Assembly: GCA_001599935.1 (NCBI GenBank)
Contig: BCIJ01000009.1
Coordinates: forward strand, 403,392 to 467,391
Reading direction: 5' to 3'
Source of the DNA: Holtermannia corniformis
Taxonomy: Eukaryota; Basidiomycota; Tremellomycetes; Holtermanniales
Length of the DNA stretch: 64,000 bases
Part shown: piece by piece, positions 1 to 11,522 of the stretch
How positions within the stretch are numbered: position 1 is the first letter of the stretch
Layout: every line of letters starts with the position of its first letter
The notes under the pieces: generated by a model
What the model was told of the DNA's origin: nothing
The model's database searches: none
Seen by the model: only the letters and a program-made list of their open reading frames with translations
Position numbers and translations under genes: made by a program

Positions 1-53
1 TGTTAGATGATGGGGAAGAACCGTGATGCATCTCGCTCGCTACGGCGCTTCTT

Positions 54-71
54 TGTAGGCTTTCGCCTACA
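54..71. repeat. Short perfect inverted repeat (hairpin)
   Basis: Seven-base arms TGTAGGC and GCCTACA flank a TTTC loop. It lies in the gene-free first 400 bases, just before a second set of inverted repeats. It could be part of a 3' UTR or a decayed mobile element; the sequence does not decide. Confidence 0.5.
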
Positions 72-114
72 ACTCTGACGTCCCTGATGTCTAGCACGCC
101 ATCCTGACTGTCTC

Positions 115-208
115 GCCGGATGTAGTGTCCCTCGGCGCCTTGACTACATCCTCGCCGCGGCAGACGTGTCTTGGCTACATCCTCGCCGGATGTAGTGTTC
201 GCCGGATG
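115..208. repeat. Cluster of alternating inverted repeat copies
   Basis: The unit GCCGGATGTAGTGT occurs at 115-128 and 185-198. The near-complementary unit CTACATCCTCGCCG occurs at 144-157 and 175-188. A further GCCGGATG starts at 201. Positions 175-195 form a perfect palindrome with arms CTACATCC and GGATGTAG around a 5-base loop. No coding signal fits here. The arrangement looks like a decayed foldback element or a nested hairpin array. Confidence 0.5.
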
Positions 209-423
209 CGGCGTCCTCCGCCGGGATGGCTGGCTGCGTGGCGTATTCCAACACTCCGAAGAGTCTAGCTGTCCCAAATAAGCTGTCCCAAATAGCTCTG
301 CTTAGATCGTTGACAACGGCAAGCTGAGCACCCACCAGCGCTCGTCGTGCGGCATTGCAGCATGCACGGCAGGATATTTTCATGCTCGGCACCGCTATGA
401 GAGTAAAATGCATACGTTTCAAG

Positions 424-789
424 CTAGAAGTTCGAGGTAAATGCACGCTTGACGGACGCCGACAGACTGGCCCATGTGCTCGATCGCTGAAGAGGACGTT
501 TGCTGAGGAAGTGGGGGTCGTACGCGGTGAGGATGCGGTCCCATTCTGCGGTGCGCTGGCTCATATCATCGAGCTGTTCCCACAGCTGCTGACGAGTCTG
601 CCAGTTCAAGCCGCCTTTGACCTCTTCCGAGCCGAGCATCTTGTCTTCTATGTAGTTCACGTGCGTGTCAGTGACGACCGAGTTCAAGCGAGTAAGAATG
701 GCGTCCTGCTTCTTAGGGCATCGGCCGACAGTGCACTGATAGAATACGCTACCGCCTTCACTATGGAAACAACGACCTTCGCTTGCCAT
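424..789 (-). CDS. Possible small hypothetical protein (121 aa)
   Basis: This is an intronless ORF with an ATG start. Its second half has a normal protein-like composition, with a Trp-rich stretch around LNWQTRQQLWEQLDD that could form a helix. I recognise no family. It lies downstream of the Dcr2-type gene on the same strand, with about 230 bases between. It could instead be UTR or the end of a gene that has decayed. The overlapping + strand ORF at 355-831 looks like its shadow, although neither is strongly supported. Confidence 0.35.
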   Translation of the reverse strand: MASEGRCFHSEGGSVFYQCTVGRCPKKQDAILTRLNSVVTDTHVNYIEDKMLGSEEVKGGLNWQTRQQLWEQLDDMSQRTAEWDRILTAYDPHFLSKRPLQRSSTWASLSASVKRAFTSNF

Positions 790-1017
790 GATTTATCAGT
801 TGTGACAGAAGAGACTGGATCCATCTCGTGAGCTTAGCACGCCTTTTGACTCTGCGGAGTCAACTCTTAGTCGGCGCTGTCATTCAGCGGCCGCTTTGCT
901 CCTGTGTGCAGCTGGACAGTATCAGGAAGACTCATCCCGGGCGCCGAGGTCACCGGCTTACGACGGTCTTTAGATCCTTTGAGATGTCGCATTCCATACA
1001 ACAGCCGACGCTTAATT

Positions 1018-3634
1018 CTATTCCCGCCGCACGGAGCTCGGATCCTGCCCAACACCCGCCGGCGCTCCTTTGCCCACCAGCACCTGCTCGTCAATGAGTT
1101 CGCCTGATTCGGTCCACTTATAAGTCTTGACTGTTTCGCCATAGTCACTGAGCTGATAGATGCGGAAGCGACGGTCAAAGCTAGGACAGTCAGCGTCGAT
1201 TTTACGATGCAAAGACGCACCCTTCTTGACCATAGGCGGAGTAGCTCCCGCCGCCGCCAAAGCACTGCCATACTCCACTCACGCGTCGGCAGCGGTCCGT
1301 GGTATGGCGATGTCCATGAGCAAGGATCTTGACTTCGACCGGATCTGGGATGCCATATTCAGATCCAGACGTTTCAAACTCCGTCTTGATGCCATTGTAG
1401 AAGAAGCCACCGTTGTGCTTGGACGAGCCGTCGTCGTCGAGCTGCGAGCCAACATCCAATAGGGATTGAGTGAGAGAGTCTGTGTCGGCGGCTGCGTAGG
1501 CTTCGGGCAGTGGGATGTGGAAGAACATCATCGCGTTGGGTTTGGCGAGTCGCTTGCCGTTGGTCTGACGGGGTAGGCGTTGTTTCGTAGACGGCCTGGT
1601 AGACCGTGCCCATACGTCTCCCAGGTCTTCTGCACCATCGGGGGTGAACGGGCGCTCGATCGGCTTTATGTGCGAGCTAACGTTGCGGTACCACTGGATC
1701 TGCGATCTGATGGCAAGCAAGTCAGACAAAGATGGGCGTCGACGTCAGCACTCACTCTTTCAGGTAGTCATAGTCTGGCACAACCCATGGCACCTTCGAC
1801 TTCATCCTTGCGTGCGAGTCAAGAAGGTAGATGGTGAATAGGTGCATGCGCGAGCTGCAAGATTGTCAGCGGCACTCCAAAAAAATGCTTGACTCACGCA
1901 TCACCCGACCACAGCTTGATAAAGTCTGGTGTTAGGCGTGAGTATTGTGTACTGCTGACTTCATGCACTAACAGTTGCCCACACCATCTACGTCTCCGGG
2001 TCCTGACTCAGAGAGCGAGTAGGGCATGCTCTGCAGCCAGCGCATCTGCTCTTCCCGATCGCCTAGGATCTCCGAGTCGTGGTTGCCAAAGACGGCGGCC
2101 CAAGGGATACGACGATCGATGACCGGTGTAGCAAACTTGGCTAGGACGGAGCGGGAGTCATAGGATGTCTTTTGGCCGTTGAGTTGATCTAACCGGGTTA
2201 GCACGCGCTCGTGACTCTGGGCGTGCAGTGACATACCTCCGGAGAATATCTGCATGCGTCAGCTCGCATATCATACCGTGGAGCCCGCGACGTACCACTA
2301 GATCCGGCTTCTCGGCGTCAAGCACTTCGGCCATGAGTCGCAGTGTGTCCGGATCGCCAACGCATGGCTCTTTTAGAGTGTTACGACACTCGCCATTGCT
2401 GACACTGAAGTGCAGGTCGGCGACTGCGCAGGTGTTAGCGCAAAGCGGCTTAAGTAGAGGGACTGACTCTGCATGATCTTGAATGTACCGTCCTTGTGGA
2501 AGCGTGGTGCAGGAGCGAGAGGAGCAGCTGACAGAGATTTAAGCTCCCGTATGATGGCTTCGTCGAGACATACCACGGGGATATCGCCGGTAGACAAGAT
2601 TGACCTCCTCCCATCTCTTAGTCTCGGTGTTGACAACAGGACCACCTTCCACCTTTTCAAACCCGAAGAATGGGTCCCCTTCGCCGTACAAGACATCTAT
2701 TTCGGTGATCGCTTCCTTCCGAGGCGGCTGTTGACGCTCTACCTCGTCAAAGTCGGAGAGTGTGCCGCCAGGCGAGTTCGGCGGACGGGTGTGATACCAG
2801 AGTCTCAGCTCTGGTTGCGATGGCCAGGTCCCGGAATGGAGGTCGCCATCTGCCAAAGTCCATCCCGACGTGTCGAATGAATCTGGCGGAGGGTTGGAGA
2901 GGATCTGAATGTCATCGATGAGATTGACATCAAGTCGTCGAGTCCTACGGTAGTAGACGTTCGAGTACCCTTGAGTCATTGTCAGCTGATGGAACGTTGG
3001 ATCGAGTGGGCTTACACAGTCCAGTGCGTAAGTTCAGGTCCCGATCGACACGAACCCAGCGACCCAATCTCTTGTCATCCTCGGGCGTAGTGTCCGGCAT
3101 GCAGTAGTCCGGGAACAAGAACGGCGGGAAGTAGCATGGTTTGATGGTGATGGCCGTGACTGCGAATGGCGTGAGTGGACTGCATGACACCAAGGGACAA
3201 AGGAGATGGACTGACGTCCTGTCGTATGCGGTAGCAGCGGATCCTGAGCTTTCATCAGCATTCGTCCAGCGCAAGTCATGCCGGCGTACCCATTTGTCAA
3301 GAGGCAGGCTTCCTAGAATGTTCCCGCTGCTTGTACTCGCCGTCGAGCTGTCATTCGAGCTTGCGCCGCCCGTGAGATCCTCTCCGAACGTGGCCTGCTC
3401 TGCCGCCTCGTAATGTACCACATCCCACGCTTGCCAGCCCAAGTGTTGCTTGACAGCTGGACTTCGGAAATGCCCGAGTAAAGAGTAGGAGACGAGCCCA
3501 AAGGCGAAGATGAGAATGAGGACCAGCGGCGGAAGTGTCACTCGGAGGAGCGGCCACCGTGAGCGTTTGGACTCGAGCAGGAGGGCGACTGGTTCTCGGA
3601 ACCCTTCCTGCCGTCTGTTTCTTGACCGAAACAT
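1018..3634 (-). CDS. DCR2: Dcr2-type metallophosphoesterase, membrane-anchored
   Basis: This is a calcineurin-like phosphoesterase of the Dcr2/purple-acid-phosphatase-like group, known in yeast for a role in cell-cycle entry. The start chosen is the ATG at 3634 (MFRSRNRRQ); an in-frame ATG at 3724 is possible. One transmembrane helix (around PPLVLILIFAFGLV) lies near residues 30-50, so the enzyme domain should be lumenal or extracellular. A GRWVRVDRDLN motif follows. The metal-binding blocks appear in order: ADLHFS, SGDQLN, GNHDSE, FHIPLPE and GHRH. The protein ends in a typical FDRRFRIYQLSDYGE segment. Several introns were spliced, including 1181-1220 (40 nt). One exon is only 13 nt (2237-2249) and carries FSGD. 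The gene is divergent from the AN1 gene, with 164 bases between starts. The substrate is unknown. Confidence 0.85.
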
Positions 3635-3798
3635 GGCGTGTCTGCGGGGAGAGGTTTGCCTCCAAGTAGCGACAGCACAAAGCAAGCAGTCGAGGGAACA
3701 GCTCGCAACTCTGACACGTTTCATGTGGACGACGGCAACTCTTATGTCAGCGCGAGCTCCTGATGCGTGTTTCAGCCCGTGCGCTCAGACGAGACGAC

Positions 3799-4958
3799 AT
3801 GGCAGCCCTCCTCGACATTGGCAAGCAGTGCACAGCCTGTAATCTGATCGACTTCTTGCCTATTACCTGCGATCACTGCCGCAAGCCGTTCTGCAATGCA
3901 CACATTCGAGGTCATGCGTGTCCTGTTGCAGGCTCGTCGCCTGCGAGACCGATCGTAAGCTCTCTGCCGGTACGTGCAGATTGCCCAGTCGATGGCTGCC
4001 GGGACCCAACGATCGTGTCGCTAGGTGATCTAGGTGGTACCGAGATCGCTCGAGGTCTGAAGTGTGAAGGTTGTGGGTTGTCCTTTTGCATAAAGTGCGT
4101 CCGAGTGCAAAGGTTGTTGCTTACAGGCGCAGGCATCGCGGACAGGACGCACACGACTGTACCGGGACGAGAGACAGAGACCGATACCAGCAAGACTTCG
4201 AACGACGCCGCGCTGCTGCTAGAACGGCTCTTGCGGATGCCTTTCCTGAGCATGCGAACCGAGTGATTCCAAAGCCCCCTCCTGCTCGGGACGTCATCCG
4301 ATCGCCGCCTGCCGAGCAACCTCAGGTCGAAGAGCCCCGACCAACTCCGTTCACTTCACAACCTACACCTAGAGTCCCGATGACCAAGGCTGAGAAACTC
4401 CGAGCGCTATCGATCCGAAAATTCAAGTCGCTTGCACAGCCCGGTGACTCGCGATATTGTCAAACGTCAATCGAAGAGCGACGATATTTGAGCTGGCAGG
4501 CGGATGAGAATCATCCAGCGCTGCAAGCCTGGCTCCAAGAGGGCAATGCAGAAAAAGAGGACGTGATTGGAAGAGAAGTTGGAGGGGCCAGCAAAAAGAC
4601 AGCGGCACGAGTGTGGTTTCCAGCGGTACATTCCCTGCTCATGGTGCGCAAGCACACTGACGCCTATGCAGACACTATCCGCCGGGAAAGTACTCGAAAT
4701 TCTTGCCTCGTCAAGCAAGCTTCGCAATGTACCAGACATAGCCGATGCAACCAAGGTCGGTGGATTTGTCGTGTTTCCACACCTCCAGCCTGACAGCAGC
4801 AGAATCTCGTCCTAGCTGCATTACCTCACCCTCCACTCGTGCCCACAGACGCGCTGCCGCGCTCGGTCATCACCCTCGACCTGAGCGTACCCATCGGTTC
4901 CCAGATCGACGACTGCGTCCGCGTTCTCCTCATCCGTGGTCCTCCAGCATGGCAATGA
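3799..4958 (+). CDS. AN1-type zinc-finger protein (Cuz1/ZFAND1-like)
   Basis: The spliced protein is 353 aa (exons 3799-4094, 4133-4643, 4672-4770, 4803-4958; all frames join). Two AN1 zinc fingers lie near the N terminus. The first begins CTACNLIDFLPITC and the second spans CPVDGC to HRGQDAHDC. A middle linker is Pro-rich. The C-terminal region, from SAGKVLEILA to the end, resembles the ubiquitin-like tail of Cuz1. Family members link ubiquitin, Cdc48 and the proteasome during arsenite stress; that role is inferred from the family. In finger 1 the final His-Cys part reads HIRGHAC, with two residues between the histidines instead of the usual five. The second and third introns are only 28 and 32 nt. 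The gene converges on the MFS gene, with 45 bases between the stops. Confidence 0.85.
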
Positions 4959-5003
4959 ACCATGTACAACATGCATGCAAGCAATCTGTAATTATGTACT
5001 CGT

Positions 5004-7228
5004 CTATGCACCCTGTTGTTTATTCCAGTTCTCTTGCGTTTCTTCCTTTTCTCTACGTTCAATCTCTTGTGCCATGAGCTGCTTTGAAAACCGTGAGTGT
5101 GCGCGAATGAGGGGGCCTTTGAAGAAGGCTACGAAGGGAATGACGGCGAGGATGGCGGCTACACAGCCGAAAAGGAAGGATGCTGCGCTAGGTGAGCTCG
5201 AGCCGGGCATGCGCCGAGCCATACTGACCCCACCGAGGCGTCATTCGTTGATACATCTGCGTGCGTCAGTGAGCCTTCTGGGCAGGGTTGCCGGCAGCTC
5301 ACCTGTTCAGTGAAGAATGGGAATGATCCAGCCACCATGTTCCGAAAGAAGGACTGTCCCGCAATTGCCGAACTGGCGTAGATGCCGTAGCACTCGGACA
5401 AGCTGAGCCACGGTAAGTCTTCCAACCTGCATGCGCGCAGTCGGCTTACTAGGTGAAGCAAGCAAGGTAGATGGTGATGGTGCTCACTGACTCTCGTGTC
5501 AGCGTAGCTCGCAGACCGAGTGGGACACACTCATGATGACGGCGATGCCAAAACATGGCCCGATCCAATGCACGTAAGAAACGCTAGTGAATGCGTAAAT
5601 GAAGCAGCCAACCGCGAGACCAATCCCCGCCACCATGGGCGCATACAAGCGCGCTTCAACGCCCTTGTGCTCGCGCTTCGACCTGGACTATCGTCAGCCG
5701 TGCGTTGTTTCCGAAAGTTCGAGTAAGGTACCGGTAGATGCGCTCTTGGACAAAGTTGAGAAGGAAACCAGTGACACCTCCGGTGCTTTTATCGTCAGAG
5801 AAAGATTGGTAGAGCCGGCATCCTAACTCACACTAGTGAAATGTACGCCAAACCGACTTGCCAAGTGTTGAAGCCATACAAAGTCTTGAAGATGTAAGGG
5901 AGCGACTCGATCTCGCCGTAAAACACGCCCCACTGATATCATCAGCGAAGCTGCATCGGGGCCCGAAGCACGTACGGCCACACCAATCCACAAGCTGAAG
6001 AATGTTACGATCGGCTCAGTGCAGAGGAACACTGCGCAAGTCAGCCGCGCTTGCGGCGTCTATCGCCGGAACTCACACAACGGTCTGACGAGACTGAGCT
6101 TCATCGCTTGGAAAAACGGCAGCTTGGTTTCCTCGGCGCGCGACTTGTACGTGCCGCCGTCGGCCTGACCGCGTTCTTTACGCAGCTTACGGGCCTTGCG
6201 CGTCAAGATGACGGTGGAACGGGTTTCACGCATGACAACGACGACGAAGGGAAGGTAGACGCCAACAGCGACTGGACGGTAGGGTAAGCCTAACGCGACG
6301 AGCAGTCACCAACCGAGCGTACTGAATTGGATCCACTGGATCCAGCGCCAGCGCATGTGAGAGTTGGCCTCGGCGAACCCGAAGAAGACTGGGCCAATGC
6401 TCGAACCAGTGATGGCAGCGAGTGAAAAGACAGACATGGGAAGACCGCGCCTGATGGTATCAGTCAGCAGTTTTCAGCAAGTGTGACGGACACTCACTCC
6501 TCAGCCACAAATATATCGCTGATCGTACCGCCGACGAGCGTCGCACCGACCGAGCCCGAAGCGCCGATCAGGAAACGATTGACGAGGATCGTCGGCATGT
6601 TCTTGCCTCTGTAGCGCGTATCAGCGTTGCTTAGTCTCCGATCAATTGTACACTCACAGCGTCATCATGAGATGAAGGATCCAGTACAGCGAAACGGCAA
6701 CGATATACGTCCACTTGCGTCCAAATTCCTCCGACAATGGCGCCAGCAGCAATGGGAAGATCGCAAAGCCCTGGGCAGGTTAGAGGCACATAAGGATATA
6801 CGTGCCGAGAGACGCACCCAAGCATACAGCGAAAGCCCAACATTGCCCACAAACCTAGTGCAGCCCAAATCCTCGCACATCGAGTCGATCCCAATCGCAT
6901 ATGCCGACAAGCTCAGCGCTGCTAGGGTCAGCTCACGTTCCCGTGTACTGGTTCACCGCTAGGACTCACAAGTAAAGAACGTGAAGAACACGGCAACAAT
7001 AACGATGGCGATCTTTCGACCACGAGAGAAGTGGAACGGGTCTTCAGGCGATTTGAGCGCAAAGTCGACCCAGATGATGTCGCCATCACGAACAAAGCCA
7101 TCCGGCAGCGCTGGTTTCTCGCTGCCTGAGCCCACTCGTACGCCTCCGTCTGGAAAATCTGACACGACCGCAATGGTTGCTTCTGATGTGTTGTTCGAGG
7201 GCTGCACGCCGCCAGCACCAGCAGGCAT
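5004..7228 (-). CDS. MFS transporter, DHA1 drug:H+ antiporter type
   Basis: This is a multi-pass major facilitator protein. The start is the ATG at 7228 (MPAGAGGVQPS), since the longer open frame upstream has no ATG. After a hydrophilic N terminus, SPEDPFHFSRGRK precedes the first membrane helix, as is usual in fungal DHA1 carriers. Further family marks are YAIGIDSMCEDLG, LAPLSEEFGRKW (motif A-like), NRFLIGASGSVGATLVGG and, near the end, YASSAIAGQSFFRNMVAG followed by a C-terminal helix and a charged tail of about 35 residues. There are roughly ten introns of 40-50 nt. The substrate cannot be told from sequence; polyamines or drugs are typical of the family. About 2.1 kb of non-coding DNA lies upstream. 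Confidence 0.85.
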
Positions 7229-9351
7229 CAAGAGCAAGCTTCCAAGCAGTGTTTCCAAGCTGCAAACGCGTGCTCAGAGCTGCCGCTGGATGTACAGTAG
7301 CTATGTAATCGGGCTGACGAGCGCTTGCTGATCAAGCTCGAGTTTGAGTCGGCAGGCGCGGCCAGGTGCTAGCGCTGCTGTCATGACTTTGAACCGATGA
7401 GCTGAAATTGTGTCGTACGCAACGTGGCCGTGCCGACTCGGCGGAGGTCGGCCGGAAATCGAACGGTTCGGCTCGAACGCGTGTTCGGTGTGGCCTCGGT
7501 AGGCGCAGAGGATCAACGGGGCACTCAACCTCATGGACATGTATTGTGCTCGGACGAGCGATTCCTTCTTGCCCTACTTGCTTTCCATGCTCAACTGAAG
7601 TCAACTGTTTCTAGAGATCTCGTCCTCGGCAATGGCCAACCAGTTTCTTTGCTCAATGCATGCTCACTACCGGTGAACCTCTTGATTCTTATTGGCACAG
7701 ATACATATGTACCATCACCCTCATCTTACACGTCCTACAGCAGTAGTCAGTATCGACGCGGAATGACTTGCTCTGGTAGGATTATGTGGCTCAGCCATGG
7801 CTCAGTGCTGCTTCAAGCGATGGGCAATGCTTCATTGTCTACTCGCACAACTGTTCACGCTCTTTGCGACACCCCTGACGAGTCACGCGATTGCCTCATC
7901 AGCTGCACCCATCGCTGCTATCAGCCTCGCCAAACCAATCAGGTTGGCGGCTGGTGCAGACCCGTGATGGAGATCGACCGGTGACGGCTGACCTGCTTTG
8001 AGACTGCCGTCCTTCGCCTCTGTCAGCGACAGATCTCACGTGCCCCTGACGGTGCGATATCGGGCAACGATCACATGAGCTAAGGGACCGGTGGTGTGCT
8101 CACTTGACCTGGATGGATGATTTTTTCCTATACAAGGGGCACGCGCTCGCCCGCCTTGTCATAGTCCACCACGAACAAGAATGATCTGAGAACGAGACGA
8201 CGGGCTGGCGATGCTGCAACCGCTTGGGTTCCACAGACCGTGAGTCACGAGTGCGTGTGCACGCGCGCAGAGGGACACATCCTCGTCAGCCTGACGGTTA
8301 ATTCGAAGCAGGCATCCTCCACGAAATGGCTACCGAATCTCCATTGCCCAGACAAAGTCGTAATGGGGGTTGAGCTTGTGGCTCGCGCCGGTGCACCTGT
8401 ACTCGCCGTTGGTCCGAACAGGCTCGCAGGGGCCTCTCAAGCTTGGCGCGTCAGTGGCGGTGCAGCCCAAAGTGGTGATTCCTCTTGTTCGCCTTGCTGG
8501 AAGCTCGCATTTGTCAGCGCTGCCGTTGTTGCATGCTCTGCCGGGTGCAACGAGCCGGCGCATAGGGGCTAGGGCGCTTCCCCAGCCCACACAGATCGTC
8601 TCACATTGCTCGCTCGGCCGGGGATCGTGCGGGGCGCAATGCGGATAGCTGCCGCTTTGGGTAATCCGACCCTGAGCTCGGCGCGGGGGCCGAGCGCGGC
8701 CGGACGCGCACTTTGGGGAGACCCGCCCTGTGCGTTTTCATCCCCAGCCGGGGCCAAACCACGCAGCCCTGAGTGTTCTCCCAACCGAGCGACGACGCCC
8801 CCACTTCACCCCGTCGCACTGTTTGCTCAAGCCTGTCCATCAAATTCCTACCACTATTGGCTGGACGACGCACGACGGCGACCGCAACGACGACTACCGA
8901 CAGTGATTGAATACCTCGATCCCACTGTCCTGGGGAAATCCAAAGGCACTCTTGGCCCCGACGCGCCCCGCAACAAACACTATTGCTTGACGACCTCAAG
9001 TGCCGGATGACTTTGGGTGAGTGGCAACGCTTGTCTGTGCAGCTTTTCCTGGCAAAGATACTGCCGGTCGAGCTGGCGAAGCTGGTTGTCGTGGGGCAGT
9101 CCAGATCAGAATTGACCTGCCATGGGTCCGTGCGCGAGGCGGGGATACGGCCGGACACCATCAACGCCTCGGCAGATCCCTCCAGGTTCTCACTGCCCTG
9201 CCCGCGCACGGATCGTATACGTGTGCTAGACGGTGATTGCAAGCTCCGTCCGGCCCTGCGTCTGCCAATGAGTTTTTGATGATGACTCGTGCTGACTCAC
9301 CTTGGCCCAGCCCTGCCGTCTGTGTCTCACACTTTCAGCAACTCACTCAAC
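7229..9351. other. Long intergenic region between divergent MFS and bHLH genes
   Basis: About 2.1 kb separate the two divergent starts. ORFs here are short, overlap on both strands and give no family match. No tRNA or repeat was seen. It probably holds both promoters and perhaps a long 5' UTR for the bHLH gene. Confidence 0.5.
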
Positions 9352-11191
9352 ATGAACAGTGTCAAGAAGGAGGTCGGTGGTTTCGGGTAGGTCCTTTGCC
9401 TCGGACGGTCATGCCAAGATCAAGCTGACCGGTGGCAACCAGCTCGGCCTCGCCGTACCCTCAGCCCTTGCGGCCAAACTACAACCGACCATTCTCCGAT
9501 GGATCAATGAGCATCGAGACGGACGTTCTCGCTGGTCTTCTTGGAAACTCATCCCACCACTCGTTTGCATCAACGACCATGGCCTCGCCCTTTCAATACG
9601 GCTCCTCGATCCCATCCGCATACCAATACACTGGTGCGCAGTCAATGCCAGCGCCCTCGCATCACGGACTCAACTTTGGCTCGCCCGCCTCACTCGACTC
9701 GTCGCACACAGGCTCACAAGGCCTCAATCCTGCCGCTTTCTTCAACTCGTTCAAGTTCGGTCAGGCCGACTCACCGAGTGACGGCTTGCCGCCCACACCA
9801 TCGACAATGTCATCGTCTGTTCCTACACACTCGATCCATCTGCCAGAAACGCTGCGATCTCGCTCGCAGTCTGCCACGAGGCAAAAGTCTTCCAGTGCCG
9901 CGCCCGGTTCTCGCCGTCCCGCACGCAAACTCTCCACTTCGAGCAGTCAACCGCGTGGGCGCTCAATGCACGCTCGCACGCTCAGTCAGTCGCTACTTGA
10001 AAGTCACGCAGAGGACGACACGAGCAGATCGGACTCTGTCTCGCCCCCTGACGCTGCATTCGCCACATCGCCGTTCGGCTTGGCAATCCCGCTCGCCGCT
10101 CACGGTGGCCGTGACTGGGTGGGAAGCGCCAGCCAAACATCGACGTTGCTAGAGTCCATGGGCTCTTTTGGTGGCAACACACTCGCAGACGAGCCGGTCG
10201 AGAGGTGAATCACTTGTGCGCTGGTGCAAGCCCCGTACTGATCCTTCCAGTCCAGTTGCGCCGATCCCGGCCTCGATGCTCGACGACCAAGGCAAGAAGC
10301 AGCGTCGCCGGGAATGCCACAACCAGGTCGAGAAGCGTCGGCGTGAGCACATCAACGCCAAGATTGAAGAGCTCAGTCAGCTGGTGCCGCCATCGTACGG
10401 TGGGCTCGACGACCGCGCCAACGACGATGATGACGATGGCGAGGAGAATGGCGAGAGCCCGAAGAAGAAGAAGCCCAAGCGTGCGGCGAGCGCTTCGAAA
10501 GCGACAAAGGACTCTGTCCAGTGCAAGGGGCGGATCCTCACGCAGAGCGTGCAATACATTCGGTGTGTTGGATTCTTCGCGCTGTAGCGCACATCTGACT
10601 GTTGGCAGCGACTTGAAGCGTCAGAATGAGTGTCAGCAGTCGCGCATTGCCCAGCTCGAGGCTGTGCTGGCCAACTACAACCCCAACTTCCAATCGCCGT
10701 CGGTACCCAACGTCCACCCAACGCACCCGTACTTTTTCCCACAGGGTTCGGCGCCGGGTTCGTTCGGCCATGGCTACGCTCAGCCGCAAGCTCAGACTCA
10801 GCAACTACAAGCCGTGCACGAGTCGCAGCTCGAAACGATGCCGCGCTCTCCCGAACCAGAGCACCACAACATGGCGTGGCCTGACGCGCCGGCGTCATCT
10901 GCACCAGGTGCGCAGCAACAGCAGCCTACGCGTGCACGGTCTGTCAGTGTCTCTTCCGATGACTCGCCCGACTCCCGGGCGGGCGACATGCTGGGCATGA
11001 TGGACTTTGTCGCAGAAGAGTCTGGCCCGCACGAGGACGACGAGGTGGAGCTACTTTCTCTGCCAGGTCAAGAACGAGGGAGGCCACGCGAACGCCGTGA
11101 CTCGCAGATGGACCTCAACAACTCGATGAACGGTATGGGTCTGGAAGCAATGTTCCGGCGGCAAGAGGAGGCCGGTGGCATGCGGTGGTGA
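9352..11191 (+). CDS. bHLH transcription factor
   Basis: The spliced protein is 563 aa (exons 9352-9386, 9443-10204, 10251-10562, 10609-11191). The ATG at 9352 opens a 35-nt first exon (MNSVKKEVGGFG). The long Ser/Pro-rich N-terminal half has no recognised domain. The basic helix-loop-helix domain runs from KKQRRRECHNQVEKRRREH through an unusually long acidic, Lys-rich loop to KGRILTQSVQYIR. A leucine-containing helix follows (DLKRQNECQQSRIAQLEAVL), so the domain is probably bHLH-zip like. The H-E-R pattern of the basic region fits E-box (CACGTG-type) binding; this is family knowledge. The C terminus is Gln-rich and acidic and may activate transcription. It resembles the USF/MITF/DevR-like fungal group, but I cannot name an orthologue. 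Confidence 0.85.
10293..10640 (+). other. bHLH DNA-binding domain with extended acidic loop
   Basis: The basic region and helix 1 are encoded at about 10293-10390. Helix 2 starts near 10521. Between them is a loop of about 45 residues with a run of Asp (10425-10440) and a Lys run (PKKKKPKR). Typical bHLH loops are 5-20 residues, so this one is expanded. Confidence 0.7.
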
Positions 11192-11522
11192 GGCCGTGCG
11201 TGAGCGCTTCATGGACGATTTTGGCGGTGTAATCTGTACTGTACTGTATCGTCTTGTCGTGTACTGTTCGGTTCTGTTTGTCTATACATGGCGAAATGCA
11301 TCGAGTGCAGCCCGCCACTGGTTGTCTGCGCTGGGGGTTAGGTCGCCAACTCCGGAGACGCCGCAAGATGACGCTCCAGAGGGGTCACTTTCAAGAGCTC
11401 GCGCACTGGCCTTTGTTCGCCCTTTACCACCTCGACACGACCTCTTGCAGCCTCCTACTCATAGCAAGCATCATCGCGCTGCACGCAGCTTCCGTTTGAT
11501 CCCCATTTCGCTTCGTGCGGCC
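11192..11522. other. Intergenic, bHLH 3' UTR and FHA-gene promoter
   Basis: About 330 bases lie between two genes on the same strand. A run of short repeats around GTACTGTACTGTATCG (11235-11270) lies just after the bHLH stop. No other feature was seen. Confidence 0.4.

Noticed and set aside
8601..9242. Long minus-strand ORF of 213 codons in the region upstream of the bHLH gene
   Set aside because: No domain or protein-like motif; overlapping ORFs on the other strand are equally open, and high GC makes long chance ORFs likely.
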